DNA of 38,399 nucleotides from NCBI GenBank assembly GCA_964426605.1, contig CAYRQK010000003.1, forward strand, positions 1-38,399, written 5' to 3'. The notes under the pieces are model-generated. The model ran no database searches. It was not told the origin of the DNA and was given only the letters and a program-made list of their open reading frames with translations. Position numbers and translations under genes: made by a program. The first letter of the stretch is position 1. The number at the start of each line of letters is the position of its first letter. Shown here in pieces: positions 1 to 11,200 of the stretch. The DNA comes from JAGQNT01 sp964426605 (lineage in GTDB: Bacteria; Patescibacteriota; Saccharimonadia; Saccharimonadales; UBA4665).

Positions 1-114
1 GACCCCAAGATTAGATTTCCCCATGAGGACACTGAAAGACGATCAGTTTGATAGGCGCAAGGTGGAAGTGCGGTAACGTATGGAGCCGAAGCGTACTAAT
101 AGTCCCATTGACTT
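1..114 (+). rRNA. rrl: 23S ribosomal RNA, 3' end (partial)
   Basis: The first ~114 bases match the conserved 3' end of bacterial 23S rRNA (a segment with AAGATTAGATTTCCCC, then GGAGCCGAAGCGTACTAATA close to the terminus). The gene enters from outside the window. The exact 3' end is uncertain by about 5 nt because the terminal pairing partner at the 5' end is not visible. It is followed by a stable hairpin and then 5S, the normal rrn order. Confidence 0.93.
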
Positions 115-121
115 TTTATGA

Positions 122-156
122 CTATTCTCGAGGAGGTTTTTCCGCTTCGAGAATAG
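122..156 (+). other. 23S-5S spacer hairpin (likely rRNA processing stem)
   Basis: CTATTCTCGA (122-131) is perfectly complementary to TCGAGAATAG (147-156), giving a 10-bp stem with a 15-nt loop just after the 23S end. No U-tract follows, so it is more likely a processing or maturation structure than a terminator. A second small hairpin (TTGGTG 173-178 / CACCAA 184-189) lies further into the spacer. No tRNA is visible in the spacer. Confidence 0.55.
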
Positions 157-318
157 GGCAATTGACTAGTTATTGGTGCATGTCACCAAGAAGACGTTTG
201 TTTTAGCCTTAACATCTTAAATTTGATTAATAGATCCGTGCCATGTGTAATGGACATCAAGTGTAGCTTTTGTTCCGTCGACCTTTGATATATCGTTGAT
301 GAGCGAACGAAGTCCGTG

Positions 319-432
319 CTTGGTGCCCATAGCGCGAGGGCAACACCTGTTCCCATGCCGAACACAGCAGTTAAGCCTCGTAGCGGTTACAATACTTGGG
401 CCTGAGCCCTGGGAAAATAGCACGGTGCCAAA
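319..432 (+). rRNA. rrf: 5S ribosomal RNA
   Basis: The core includes CCATGCCGAACACAGCAGTTAAG, split here as CCATGCCGAACACAG followed by CAGTTAAG, which is the conserved 5S loop B/C signature. The two ends pair (TTGGTGCC at 320-327 with GGTGCCAA at 424-431, including G-U pairs) to form helix I. Length of about 112 nt is normal. It lies about 200 nt downstream of the 23S end on the same strand, and a terminator follows directly, so it closes the rRNA operon. Confidence 0.95.
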
Positions 433-440
433 TTATAGTT

Positions 441-473
441 AAGCCATCCTTTACAGGATGGCTTTTCTTTTTT
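441..473 (+). terminator. rRNA operon terminator
   Basis: AAGCCATCCT (441-450) pairs with AGGATGGCTT (455-464), a 10-bp stem with a 4-nt loop, followed by a T-rich run. This is a classical intrinsic terminator directly after 5S rRNA. Confidence 0.93.
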
Positions 474-506
474 ATGGGGAGACCGTTATATTGCCCTGAG
501 GGGGGT

Positions 507-512
507 TATAAT
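507..512 (+). promoter_or_regulatory. Possible -10 box for first KGG gene
   Basis: A perfect TATAAT hexamer lies 85 nt upstream of the KGG gene start at 598. No good -35 hexamer sits at 16-18 nt spacing, so the call rests on the -10 alone. Confidence 0.35.
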
Positions 513-597
513 ATTTCTCACAGACGCCATTCAGTTGTATTGGTTATGCTATAGATACTCACGAATGGATGGTGGGTATAACGAACGGAGGCAGACT

Positions 598-810
598 ATG
601 GCTGGAACAGTAACGGGCGGACGTCGAGCCGCTAAAAAGAATATGAGAAAATATGGTCCAGACTTTTATGCACGTATTGGTGCCAAGGGAGGTAAGCGGG
701 GTCGTACCGGTGGCTTTGCCGCAGGGAAAGAAGGGCTTGAACGGGCCCGTAAGTGGGGAGCTGTCGGCGGCAAGATCTCCCGCCGTAATACTCAAGATAC
801 AGAGGAATAG
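598..810 (+). CDS. KGG-motif small basic protein (copy 1)
   Basis: A 70-residue, Gly/Lys/Arg-rich protein. It carries the pattern YGPDFYARIGAKGGKRGRTGG followed by AVGGKISRR (written here in pieces: YGPDFYARIG, AKGGKRGRTGGF, GGKISRR), which resembles the KGG repeat of bacterial stress-induced small proteins (GsiB-like, Pfam KGG family). Proteins with this motif are associated with stress or dormancy; the biochemical role is unknown. The ATG at 598 was chosen because GGAGG lies at 587-591, 6 nt upstream; an upstream in-frame extension to 535 has no ribosome binding site. A paralogue follows at 948. Its placement right after an rRNA operon hints at high expression, but that is inference. Confidence 0.85.
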   Translation: MAGTVTGGRRAAKKNMRKYGPDFYARIGAKGGKRGRTGGFAAGKEGLERARKWGAVGGKISRRNTQDTEE

Positions 811-817
811 AATCTAG

Positions 818-846
818 TTGACTCAAAACCAATAGCATGATATCAT
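818..846 (+). promoter_or_regulatory. Sigma70-type promoter for KGG copy 2
   Basis: TTGACT (818-823), a 17-nt spacer, then TATCAT (841-846). Expected transcription start near 853. The transcript would pass through the hairpin at 875-901 before reaching the gene at 948, so read-through may be regulated. Confidence 0.7.
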
Positions 847-874
847 AAGCATGATTCTGAGGAGAGTCGTGAGG

Positions 875-901
875 GTTCCGCGTGTAAGCGCGGAACTTTT
901 T
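875..901 (+). terminator. Intrinsic terminator or attenuator between KGG genes
   Basis: GTTCCGCG (875-882) pairs with CGCGGAAC (889-896), an 8-bp GC-rich stem with a 6-nt loop followed by TTTTTCT. It would end the transcript of copy 1. Because it also lies downstream of the promoter at 818-846, it could act as a leader attenuator for copy 2. Confidence 0.88.
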
Positions 902-947
902 CTATCTTTCACTTCAGATACAACAACCGTAAAGGGAGGTCATGCAT

Positions 948-1145
948 ATGGCTGGAACAAAAGCTGGCGGCAAAGCTGCCGCTGCAACTAACAAAGCAAA
1001 GTATGGTGCCGATTTCTATTCGAAGATCGGTGCACAGGGTGGCAAAAACGGCCACACTGGTGGCTTTTATGCCAACCGTGAGTTGGCTCGCGCTGCGGGT
1101 GCTCGTGGCGGACGTATTAGCCGTCGTGTTAAGAAAGCTGCTTAG
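948..1145 (+). CDS. KGG-motif small basic protein (copy 2)
   Basis: A 65-residue paralogue of the protein at 598. It shares MAGT at the N-terminus, KYGADFYSKIGAQGGK, HTGGFYA and GGRISRR. It is Ala/Gly/Lys-rich, with no membrane segment and no cysteine, and likely cytoplasmic. Two nearby ATGs exist (942 and 948); 948 is preferred because GGGAGG (934-939) lies 8 nt upstream, while it is too close to 942. It has its own promoter (818-846) and terminator (1168-1200), so it can be expressed separately from copy 1. The molecular function of the family is not established. Confidence 0.87.
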   Translation: MAGTKAGGKAAAATNKAKYGADFYSKIGAQGGKNGHTGGFYANRELARAAGARGGRISRRVKKAA

Positions 1146-1167
1146 AACTCTTATAGATTCAAAACAG

Positions 1168-1200
1168 TTAAAATATCCCGGATATTCCGGGGTATTTTAA
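1168..1200 (+). terminator. Terminator after KGG copy 2
   Basis: TTAAAATATCCCGG (1168-1181) pairs with CCGGGGTATTTTAA (1187-1200), a 14-bp stem with one G-U pair and a 5-nt loop. The A-rich/T-rich flanks make it potentially bidirectional. Confidence 0.82.
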
Positions 1201-2153
1201 TGTGAATTAACAGGGGTGGCATGCCGGTGATTGCTCTATTGTGCGAGGACACTAGTAGTAAGACTGAGTGAGGGGTTGGCGTGCATGTCGTACAATGTGA
1301 AAATAGCCGTTGTATAGAATAGTATCAATAATTAGGACACTATTACGAATGATGTATATTTGATGACACGTAGATACTATGAATATACTATCAATTTCGA
1401 GATGAGGATCGTCATATTAAGGCTTGGTAACTTACTACTCAAGTGTAGTAAAGATAACATTGGTAGTAGATTGATATTTATGACAACATATATGGATAAT
1501 ACAGATATATGATGTGGGATCTCGATAGTATAGTTGATGTATTAATTATGATAGTAGTACAACGTTGTATACAATAATGTAGATATTATTGTGATTAATA
1601 TATGACGAATCGTTTATTTACTAGTTGTTAAAATGTCAATAAGCATTGAACAATGGATGACTGGGCATTACCCGTCACATGACGGGCTTATGTGTGAGTT
1701 AAAGACCTCCGTGTCGCACAATTTTAAGTTCACTTTATGGCTGGAATGACTAGACGCTGGCACATAGTACTTGTATGGAAGTACTTCATGTTCTTACGTC
1801 GTCAAGAATGGTGGTTGCGGCTGTCATAATGACGATCGATAACATTAAAGTAGAAGATTATGGGCTATTGCTTTCAGACGTCCAAATATATTCAGGCCTA
1901 GGTACGCGTATAGACTCGTATGATCCGAAGATACGTGAAGACTCTCCCCCTACTACTAGTAATATGCTTACCACCCTACATTATTGTATTTGATAGGTTA
2001 CTGGTTGGTTGGGTATGGGTTGCCCCTGTTAGTAATGACTAAGATACTCCAGCCTCTCGTGTGCGATAAAGTAACTGTCGGATGCCGAACCGAAGGGTAT
2101 CATATATTTTGTGTGCAGTATGCAAGAATTTGCATAGGTTTTTGATCTGAGTA
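1201..2153. other. ~950-bp AT-rich region without recognisable gene
   Basis: No ORF here has a ribosome binding site, recognisable motif or codon pattern like the neighbours. Base composition is clearly more AT-rich than the flanking genes, with many TAGTA/GATA-like words. It contains a perfect 12-bp palindrome (TACAACGTTGTA, 1558-1569) and a hairpin (CCCGTCA/TGACGGG, 1671-1686). It could be a long upstream control region for the giant gene, an unannotated RNA, or decayed DNA; the sequence does not decide. Confidence 0.6.
1671..1686. other. Perfect 7-bp hairpin in the AT-rich region
   Basis: CCCGTCA and TGACGGG flank a 2-base centre. The stem is GC-rich within an AT-rich region. There is no clean U-tract, so it is either a weak terminator, part of a small RNA, or a protein-binding palindrome. 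Confidence 0.4.
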
Positions 2154-2182
2154 TTGCATGTCAAAAAGCGTAAGTGTATACT
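2154..2182 (+). promoter_or_regulatory. Strong promoter of the giant fibre gene
   Basis: TTGCAT (2154-2159), a 17-nt spacer, and TATACT (2177-2182), close to the sigma70 consensus. Predicted start of transcription is near 2189, giving a leader of about 30 nt to the GTG at 2219 or about 66 nt to the ATG at 2255. Confidence 0.85.
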
Positions 2183-2193
2183 TAGGCATAAGC
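2182..2193 (+). promoter_or_regulatory. 12-bp shared promoter element, copy 1
   Basis: TTAGGCATAAGC begins at the last base of the -10 hexamer. The identical 12-mer occupies the same position in the promoter of the gene at 13224. Here it forms part of an inverted repeat, CTTA-GGCA-TAAG (2181-2192). Likely an operator or initially transcribed element shared by the two genes. Confidence 0.5.
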
Positions 2194-2218
2194 TTTCTTA
2201 ACAGATACGAATGTAAGT

Positions 2219-5200
2219 GTGAGTACACAAAAGAACAGAAACTTAGAGTACAAAATGAGCTCTAAAAATACTCAAGAGATACAAAATAAATATGTCACTA
2301 TTGGCCGGGCGGCTCAGTATTTGGGTGTGTCTGTCGATACGATCCGCCGTTGGGAATTGAGCGGGAAACTACATGCCAAGCGGTTGGACGGCAAAAATAG
2401 GTACTTTGCAGTATCAGATCTAAGACGGTTTAGGTCCGAGCGTCCACTCTCGACAGCTGGAGTGGCGGCTAGACTAAGGGTTTCGGAGTCGACCGTTCGC
2501 CGATTAGGAGTGCAAGGGCTCCTTGTGCCTGTTAGGGGTGAGAACGGTCGCCGGATGTATTCGGCACAGGCTGTATCAGACTACATGATACGCAAAAGTG
2601 GAGATCGAGACCCTGTTGCTATACATAGTTCGGCTAGCCCCATAACCCCCGCGAGCGCTCCGGGGGCAGGGTCAAGTCTGGTTGATAAACTCTCGCAGCC
2701 TACTAAAACTCATATAGAGGTACTGGAACAAGAAGCTACAGACGTCGTGTCTACAATTGCTGATAACGGAGTCTATGACAGCAGGGGCATAGGTTCTTTC
2801 GGCCTTTTGGCAGCGATAGTTTTGGTGGCCTTGGGGGCTATATTTGGGGTTTGGTATCAGGCGCACTCTCATGCTCCTGGGCCGACACTCGCAAACGTTG
2901 TGGTAGCGAAGAACCCTGACTCTAGTGTGAAGAATACGGGGCCGACACTCAAGGTGACGCCATTGAATCTACCAACTACATTTATGGTTCAGCTACCCAG
3001 CAGCGGACTCAGGATTGATTTGGGTCAGCAGAAGATCGTAGGGAGCCTAGTGGGTGCGTCTACGAATTTCGCTGTGCTTCCTATTACGAGTCAGAGTATA
3101 AGGGATGGGGGCGTGGAGCTCCAGGACCTCTCGCCTGATATACAGAATCTCTTGTCTAGTCTGCAGACTGCAGTGCCGAGTACTAATGTATATACCACTA
3201 AGGTATATCCGACGGTCGGTACCACGCAGACGGTGATGGCAGGCTTAGGATTAAGCGGTACTGCCACCGGGACGGCTTTGACCCTAGGGGTTAACCTGGG
3301 TACGACATTAAGGGCGATCGGAAATAGTCTTGAGGTTAAATTAGGTGGTGTTGCAACTGGCACAACGAGTTCTGCCTCTGGACTGGAAGCAACTGCCCAG
3401 GGTCTACAGCTGTTGGGTGGCTGTAGTGATGGAGACGTGCTGCAGCATTTTAGTGGTGCTTGGATGTGTAGTGCTGTGGCGGGCGGTGGTGGTAGTTTGG
3501 CGCTCAAACAAGACGGCACTGTCAAGCTCGCAAATCCAGTAGCACTTAATTTTATAGGCAGCGATTTTGGTATGACGACGGCTGGTGGCACGGGTGTGCT
3601 GGCCCTGGCACCAACAGGCGTAGCCAGTGGTAGCTATGGTGATGGGTTGCATGTGCCAGTCGTTACTGTTGATAGTAAGGGGCGAGTTACTTCTGTGTCG
3701 GCTGTATCTATTAGCGGGACGGCACCGACGGGTGTAGCCAGTGGTGATTTGAGCGGCAGCTATCCGAATCCGACCGTTGCCAAAATTAATGGTATCGCAC
3801 TAGGCAGTACGGCGGCCACTGCCGGGAATCTGCTAGTGGGCAGTGGGACTAGCTGGGCTAGTCGTGGTCTTACCGGGGATATATCGCTCAGTGGTACCGG
3901 GGTGACTACTATCTCTGCCGGCTCCGTGACGAATACTAAACTACAAAATAGCGGGCTAACGGTTGCGTCTGGTAGCGGTTTGAGTGGTGGTGGGCTGGTG
4001 TCGCTAGGTGGTACTACTATATTGAGTTTGACCAACACGAGTGTTGCGAGCGGTAGTTATGGCTCGAGTACGGCAGTGCCGGTCTTCACTGTTGACGCCC
4101 AGGGCCGTCTGACGGCTGCCGGTACGACCACTATTGCGAATACTGGGTTACAGCACTCGGACGTGAGTGTTACGGCTGGGACCGGCCTAACTGGTGGTGG
4201 CACCGTAGCATTAGGTGGCTCAACTGGCCTGTCGGTACTTTATGGGTCACTAGCTGGCACGGCAGTGGAGGGCAGTACTGGCATTGCTATTACGGCTGGG
4301 ACCGGCCTAACTGGTGGTGGCACGATTACACTTGGTACTGGCGGCTCGGCAACTTTAAACATTGCATATGGCTCGAGTGCTGGCACGGCAGTGGAGGGTA
4401 ACACGGTACTGACGTGTGCTGCTGGTGTCGGCAATTTGAGTGGTGGCGGTAATGCTATTGCCCTCGGCGCTGGCGGGGGTTGTAATACTATTGATACGGT
4501 GGCAAATCCTAATTTTGCGACTAGCATTTCGAGTCCGCTCGTTACTAATAGTGGCGGGTTGACGATAGCGACAACTGGTAGCGGGCACGATCTAACACTT
4601 TCGAGTGCTGGCAATATCGTATTGTCGGGCTTTGATTGCAGTAGTAACGTTAATGGCGGCAAGCTGACGGTCGACGCTTCTGGTAATTTGATATGCGGCG
4701 ATGACATCGGTGGGGGAAGTGGTAGTGGCTCGCCGAGTGGTTTGGCGGGCGGTGACTTGTCGGGTAGTTATCCAAACCCCACGGTAGCCAAACTGAATGG
4801 TGTCGCGCTGGGTAGCACCGCGGCTACTACTGGCAGTTTATTGATTGGTAATGGCACGAGTTGGGTTAGTCAATTGGTGGGTGGCGATATCTCGCTCAGT
4901 GGTGCTGGACTGGCAACTATTGCTGCTGGCTCGGTGACTAACAGCAAGTTGCAAAACAGTGGCCTGACTATTACGGCTGGGACCGGCCTAACTGGTGGCG
5001 GTACCGTGGCACTAGGGGGTAATACAACATTGATGCTCGCTAGTACTTCTGTTACGGCTGGTAGTTATGGCTCCAGTACGGCTATCCCAACCTTTACGGT
5101 GGATGCTCAAGGTCGCTTGACGGCTGCGGGTACCACAACCATTTCTGATATCGCAAACGCCTCATTGCAACATGCGAGCTTAACGATAAATACCGGATCG

Positions 5201-8200
5201 AACCTGACGGGTGGTGGCACGGTTGCATTGGGTGACTCACTAAGCCTGGGACTATCGAGCGCGCCATCCTTTGCGACTAGTGTTTCGAGCCCATTATTCA
5301 CACATAACGGAGCCTTGACACTATCTAATACTGGCAGCGGCGACCTGACTATTAGCAGCACTGGTCACATTGTGCTGTCCGGCCTCGACTGTAGTGGTAA
5401 CGCCAATGGCGGCAAGCTGACGGTTGATACTTCGGGCGCACTGGCGTGTGGTGATGATGTTGCTGGTACTTCGTCAAGCGGCCTGACGGTCAATCTGGTG
5501 AATGACGTAACCGGTGTGTTGCAAACTGTGTATGGTGGCACGGGTATTGATGGCTCAGCCGCTGGCGATGGAACGTTACTTGTTGGTACTGGCAATGGCT
5601 TTGCACTTGCTACACTCACAAACAGTGGCGGTATTGCGATTAATAATACTGCTGGCGGTATCGGACTGGCGGTTAATTACGGCTCGGCCGCCAACACGGC
5701 GGTGCAGGGTAACACTGGGCTCACGGTCGCGGCTGGTGTCGGCCTGTCCGGTGGTGGGTCCATCACGCTTGGTACCGGCGGCACGGCCACCTTAAGTCTG
5801 GCTGACACTACGGTAACTCCAGGTAGCTATGGATCGGGTAACTCGGTTGCGACCTTTAGTGTCGACCAGCGAGGGCGTTTAACCGCTGCTGGTGTGACGC
5901 CAGTCGCCGGTCTGGACGCGGCCGTACTCACGAGTGGTACATTGAATGACACATTACTAAGTGGCAATGTAACACTCCTGGGTAATGCATTTGATAGTGC
6001 AAATCAGTTGGTGCAGCTGGATAACGGCGGTAATTTGCCAGCCCTCAACGGTTCGGCTTTAACGAGTCTTGCGGCAAATAATATCTCCGGTACGATCGGT
6101 GCTACTCATGGCGGAACTGGCCTGGCGAGCTACATTGTTGGTGATTTATTGTATGCGTCGAGCACGACTGGCTTATCACGCTTAGCTGACGTGACCACTG
6201 GCTCATGCCTGGTTAGTGGTGGTGTTGGCGTGGCACCACAGTGGGGCAGTTGTGCGGCTGGCGGCGGCATCACGGGTTCTGGCACCACCAACACTCTACC
6301 CCTCTTCAATAGCAGTGGCACGCTTGGCGATTCGAAACTTGCACAGAATATAGGTGGCACCGCACTGACTGTCCTAGACGGCACTGATTTGAACCTGACT
6401 GGTGGTAACTTGAGTATTGCTGGTGGTCTCACGGCTTCTGGAACAGTTATACTCTCTGGTCTGAACAGTACGGGTATCGTGCACACGAATAGTAGCGGTG
6501 TGTTGTCGACCGGTTCGGTTGCACTCGGTAGTGAAACCAGCGGTAATTATCTGAATAGTCTGGGCAGTGTGACCGGCCTCACAATCGGTGGTACCAATGG
6601 CGTGGCTGGTGGTGTACCGACCCTGGTAGTGAACTATGGTTCAACTGCCAACACGGCGGTACAGGGTAACACCGGGCTGACAGTGGCGGCTGGCACGGGA
6701 CTCAGCGGCGGTGGCTCAGTGACCCTCGGTACTGGTGGCAGCCTTAGTTTCAATCTGGCAAATACTGCGGTCACGCCTGGCGTGTACGGCTCGGGAGCCA
6801 GCGTCGCAACTTTCACGGTTGACCAGCAGGGTCGATTAACCACTGCCGGCACAACGCCAATCGGTGCTCTCGATGCTGGCGTTATCACAACTGGCACACT
6901 GAGCGATGCACTCCTGGGTGCCAATGTTACACTGGGCGGAAACATATTTAATGGCAATAGCCAACTCGTCAGACTGACTGCCTCTGGTAAGCTACCAGCC
7001 TTGGACGGTTCAGCGCTCACGGGTATCGCAGCAGCCAATGTTAGCGGCGTACTTGGAGTGACACACGGTGGCACTGGTCTCACTGGCTACACTACTGGTG
7101 ACTTACTTTATGCATCGAGCTCGACTGGGATTGGTGTGTTGGGGGCAGTAGCGAGCGGTTCCTGCCTGGTATCTCAAGGCGTTGGTGTTGCTCCAACTTG
7201 GGGCAGTTGTGCGGCTGGCGGCGGCATCACGGGCTCTGGTACGACCAATACATTAGCAGTCTTCAACAGTAGTGGCACACTTGGTAACTCGACGTTGACC
7301 CAGAACAGTACAACGTTGCAGCTGGCTAACGGCAACAACTTTAGTGTCACTGGCGGTAATCTGAGCGTGACTGGTGGTCTAACCGTCACTGGCCCAGTGA
7401 CGCTCTCTGGTCTGAACAGTACGGGCATCGTGCACACGAATAGTAGCGGTGTGTTGTCGACGGGAGTAGTAGCCTTAGGTGCTGATACGAGTGGTAGTTA
7501 TGTGCAGAACCTTGGTTCGCTCACTGGTCTTTCGACGACAGGCAATAGCGGCGTGGGTAGTGCTCCAAGCCTCAGTGTACTTTACGGTTCATCAGTCAAT
7601 ACTGCAGTGCAGGGCGACACCGGGTTAACTATAGCCGCGGGTACTGGCCTTAGCGGCGGCGGTGCAATTACTCTCGGTACTGGTGGTACAGCCACCCTCA
7701 ACTTGGCAGACACAGCAGTTGCCGCTGGCAGTTACGGTTCGACCACCGCTGTTGCCACCTTTACCGTTGACCAGCAGGGTCGACTAACCGCCGCTGGCAC
7801 GACGACACTTGCCAACGGGGCTTTGCAAAATTCAAGTATTACGATTACTCCTGGCTCTGGTTTGACTGGCGGTGGGGTAGTCGCATTGGGCGGCTCCAAG
7901 ACGCTGAGCATCGATTTTGGCTCCGGCGCTGGCCAGGTTTCGCCCGGTGACACCATCATCACTTGTGCGGCGGGTGTAGGTAATCTTAGTGGAGGTGGCA
8001 GCAGTGTTTCCGCAGGTGCTGGTGGTAACTGTGGTAATATTAACACCATTCCAAATCCGACATTTGGAACCTCTGTAACTACTCCGACTTTGACAAGTAG
8101 CGGTGCACTGAGCGTCAGCAGTACTGGCAGCAACGACTTGTCGCTGAGCAGTGGCTCCGGAACCATAAATTTGGCGGCCAGCGTACTCAAAGCAACGACG

Positions 8201-11200
8201 GGTGTTACATTTGACTTGAGCAAGAGTAGCGACACCACGCTGACGCTACAAAATAGTGGCACCGGCAGTGCCAACATCAACCTGGCCGATGGTGTATTGC
8301 TGACGGGCGGTACGATTCGACTCACAAACACCGGTGTATTGCAGAATATTACGGGTAACAATGGTGACGGTGTAGCGTTTGATGCCAACACTATCACCTC
8401 TGGAGTATTGAGTGATAGTCGTTTAAGCAGCAATGTCACATTAGGGGGCAACACCTTTAACGGCGCAAACCAGTTAGTCAAGTTGACTGCTACGGGTACG
8501 TTGCCGGCTCTCGACGGCTCAGCCTTAGCGAATATCACGGCCGGCAATATTAGCGGTACAGTTACGGTTGCGCAAGGTGGTACGGGTGTCGCTGCGTTTA
8601 CGAATAACGGCGTTGTCTATGGTAACGGTGCTGGGGCATTGCAAGTAACGAGCGCCGGCACTAGTGGTCAGCTACTGATTGCTAATGCTGGCGGGGCGCC
8701 GGTATTTGTGACCGCCGGCGGTGATGTAAGCCTGGCGGCGGACGGCACATTCACATTGGCAACGAGCGGCGTCTCGGCCGGTACCTATGGTGATGGCACG
8801 CATAGCCCAACACTTACCGTGGATAGCAAGGGGCGTATTACTGGGGTGAGTAACACAATTATTACGGGTGCAGCGCCAACGGGTTCAGCCGGCGGTGATC
8901 TCACGGGTAACTTTCCATCGCCGACTGTTAGCAAGATAAACGGTGTGGGCTTGGGCAGTACGACGGCAACCGCCGGCAATGTACTGATTGCTGACGGCGC
9001 AAACTGGGTTACACGAGCCCTAACGGGTGATATCACCATTAGTTCGACTGGTGTAACAAGTATTGGCACCGGCAAGGTGACCAATGCACAACTGGCAAAT
9101 AGCGGTGTCACAGTTACAGCTGGCACTGGCCTGACGGGCGGCGGTAGTGTCTCACTGGGCAGCGGTACTACTGTTAATCTGGCAAATACGGCGGTAACTA
9201 TCGGGAGTTACGGTTCTACTAACTCGGTTGCCACCTTCACGGTTGACCAACAAGGCCGCCTGACAGCTGCTGGCACGACTACTATCGGCAACCTTGCCAA
9301 TAGCGCGCTGCAGAATTCCAGTCTGACGGTTAGCGCTGGTACGGGCCTGACCGGTGGCGGTCTGACCGCGCTCGGTGGATCTACAAGCTTGGCGGTTGCC
9401 TATGGCTCAACAGCAGGCACGGCAGTACAGGGTAATACGGGCATTACGATATCAGCTGGCACAGGTTTGACTGGCGGCGGCTCCATCACGCTAGGCGCAG
9501 GCGGTACAACTAGTATTAGTTTGGCAAACACGGCAGTTACCGGCGGAACCTATGGCTCCAGTACAGCCATCCCTGTGTTCACGGTCGATGCGCAGGGTCG
9601 CTTGACCTCGGCGGGCACCACAACTATTGCCAATAGCGCCCTTAATAACTCAAGCCTCACTATTAATACCGCCGGCAACTTAAGCGGTGGCGGCACGGTG
9701 GCGCTGGGCGGTACGCTTAACCTGGCATTTTCTGCCGCCCCAACATTCGGTACGAGTGTGACAACGCCAACACTCACGAGCACTGGTGCGCTCAGCGTAA
9801 GTAGCGCTGGCAGTAACGATCTGACACTTACCAGTGGATCGGGCACCGTCCAATTAGGCGCAAGCACGGTAAAGACTTCGGGTACCAGCCTTAGCTTTGA
9901 CCTAAATAACGCAGCGAACAGCACACTAAACCTTCTCAATAGTGATGCGACGAAGACGGCCAGCCTCAATGTTGAGGGTAGTGGTACATTTGGTACCGGC
10001 CTGGCTGTTTCTGCTGGCGGTGTATCTGTATCCGGGAATAGTACGATCACTGGCACCCTCTCAGGCCTTACTGGCCTGACTGTTGCCAGTGGTGGTGCGA
10101 ACATAGCGGGCGGCGTGACGGCTGCCGGGACGGTAATACTTAGCGGTCTTAACAGTGCAGGGGTTGTGCATACTAGTGCGAGCGGACAGCTTTCTACGAG
10201 TGCAGTTGCTAACGGTGACCTGGCAAATAGTAGCCTGACTGTCACAGCTGGCACAGGTTTGACCGGTGGCGGTCTGACCGCGCTCGGCGGCACAACGAGC
10301 TTGGCGGTTGCCTATGGATCAACCGCTGGCACCGCCGTGCAGGGCAACACCGGTATCACAGTTACCGCTGGCACTGGCCTGACCGGTGGTGGTTCAATCA
10401 CCCTCGGTACTGGCGGCACTACCACTGTTAATCTTGCCAATACTGCCGTTACAACTGGTAGCTACGGCTCGGCGAGTTCGGCAGCAACCTTCACAGTTGA
10501 CCAGCAGGGTCGACTAACCGCCGCTGGCACGACGGCCATTGGTAACTTGGCAAATAGTGCGCTGCAAAACTCCAGTATTACAGTTAACACTGCTGGTAAT
10601 CTGAGTGGCGGCGGCACGGTCGCTCTCGGCGGTACGCTCAATCTGGCGTTTACAGCTGCGCCTACCTTTGCCAGCGGGCTGACAGTCTCTTCTGGCGGGG
10701 CGTCAATAACCGGTGGGTTGAACAATAACAGCGGCGGTATCACTAGTGCTGGTGCGATATCGGGCGCCACTACCATTACTACGAGTAGTACGATTAACGG
10801 CCTATCACTTTCGAATACTGGTTTGTCTGCGGCAGCTGGCCTGACTGTTGCCAGCGGTGGCACCGGAGATCTGGCCCTAAGCAGCGGCTCGGGCAAAATT
10901 GCGCTCGGAGCTACCGCAGTGCAAACGACGGGTGGATTAACCTACGATCTCAATAATGCATCGGCAGATACGACATTCGGCATTGTGAACAACGGAGTTG
11001 GGCATGCGGCAAATCTCAGTGTCGAGGGCAGTGGCAGCTTCGGCACTGGCCTGACGGTCTTCGCTGGGGGTGCGAGTATCACTGGCAGTGCAACCATCAA
11101 CGGCACACTTGCAGGTCTCACTGGCCTTACGGTCGCCAGCGGTGGCGCAAGTATTGCAGGCGGTCTTACGAGTGCCGGCACAACAATCTTGAGTGCGCTT

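Noticed and set aside
115..318. tRNA in the 23S-5S spacer
   Set aside because: No T-loop GTTCGA-type signature with a matching acceptor stem was found; only simple hairpins.
1775..1993. 72-codon ORF in the AT-rich region
   Set aside because: No SD, no recognisable motif, and composition like the surrounding noncoding DNA. It could be real but cannot be supported.
7732..8547. Long antisense ORFs opposite the giant fibre gene (271 codons here, others such as 9550-10293)
   Set aside because: They are Pro/Val/Leu-rich mirror products of the Gly/Thr/Ser repeat coding strand, lack SD sequences and show no domain features.
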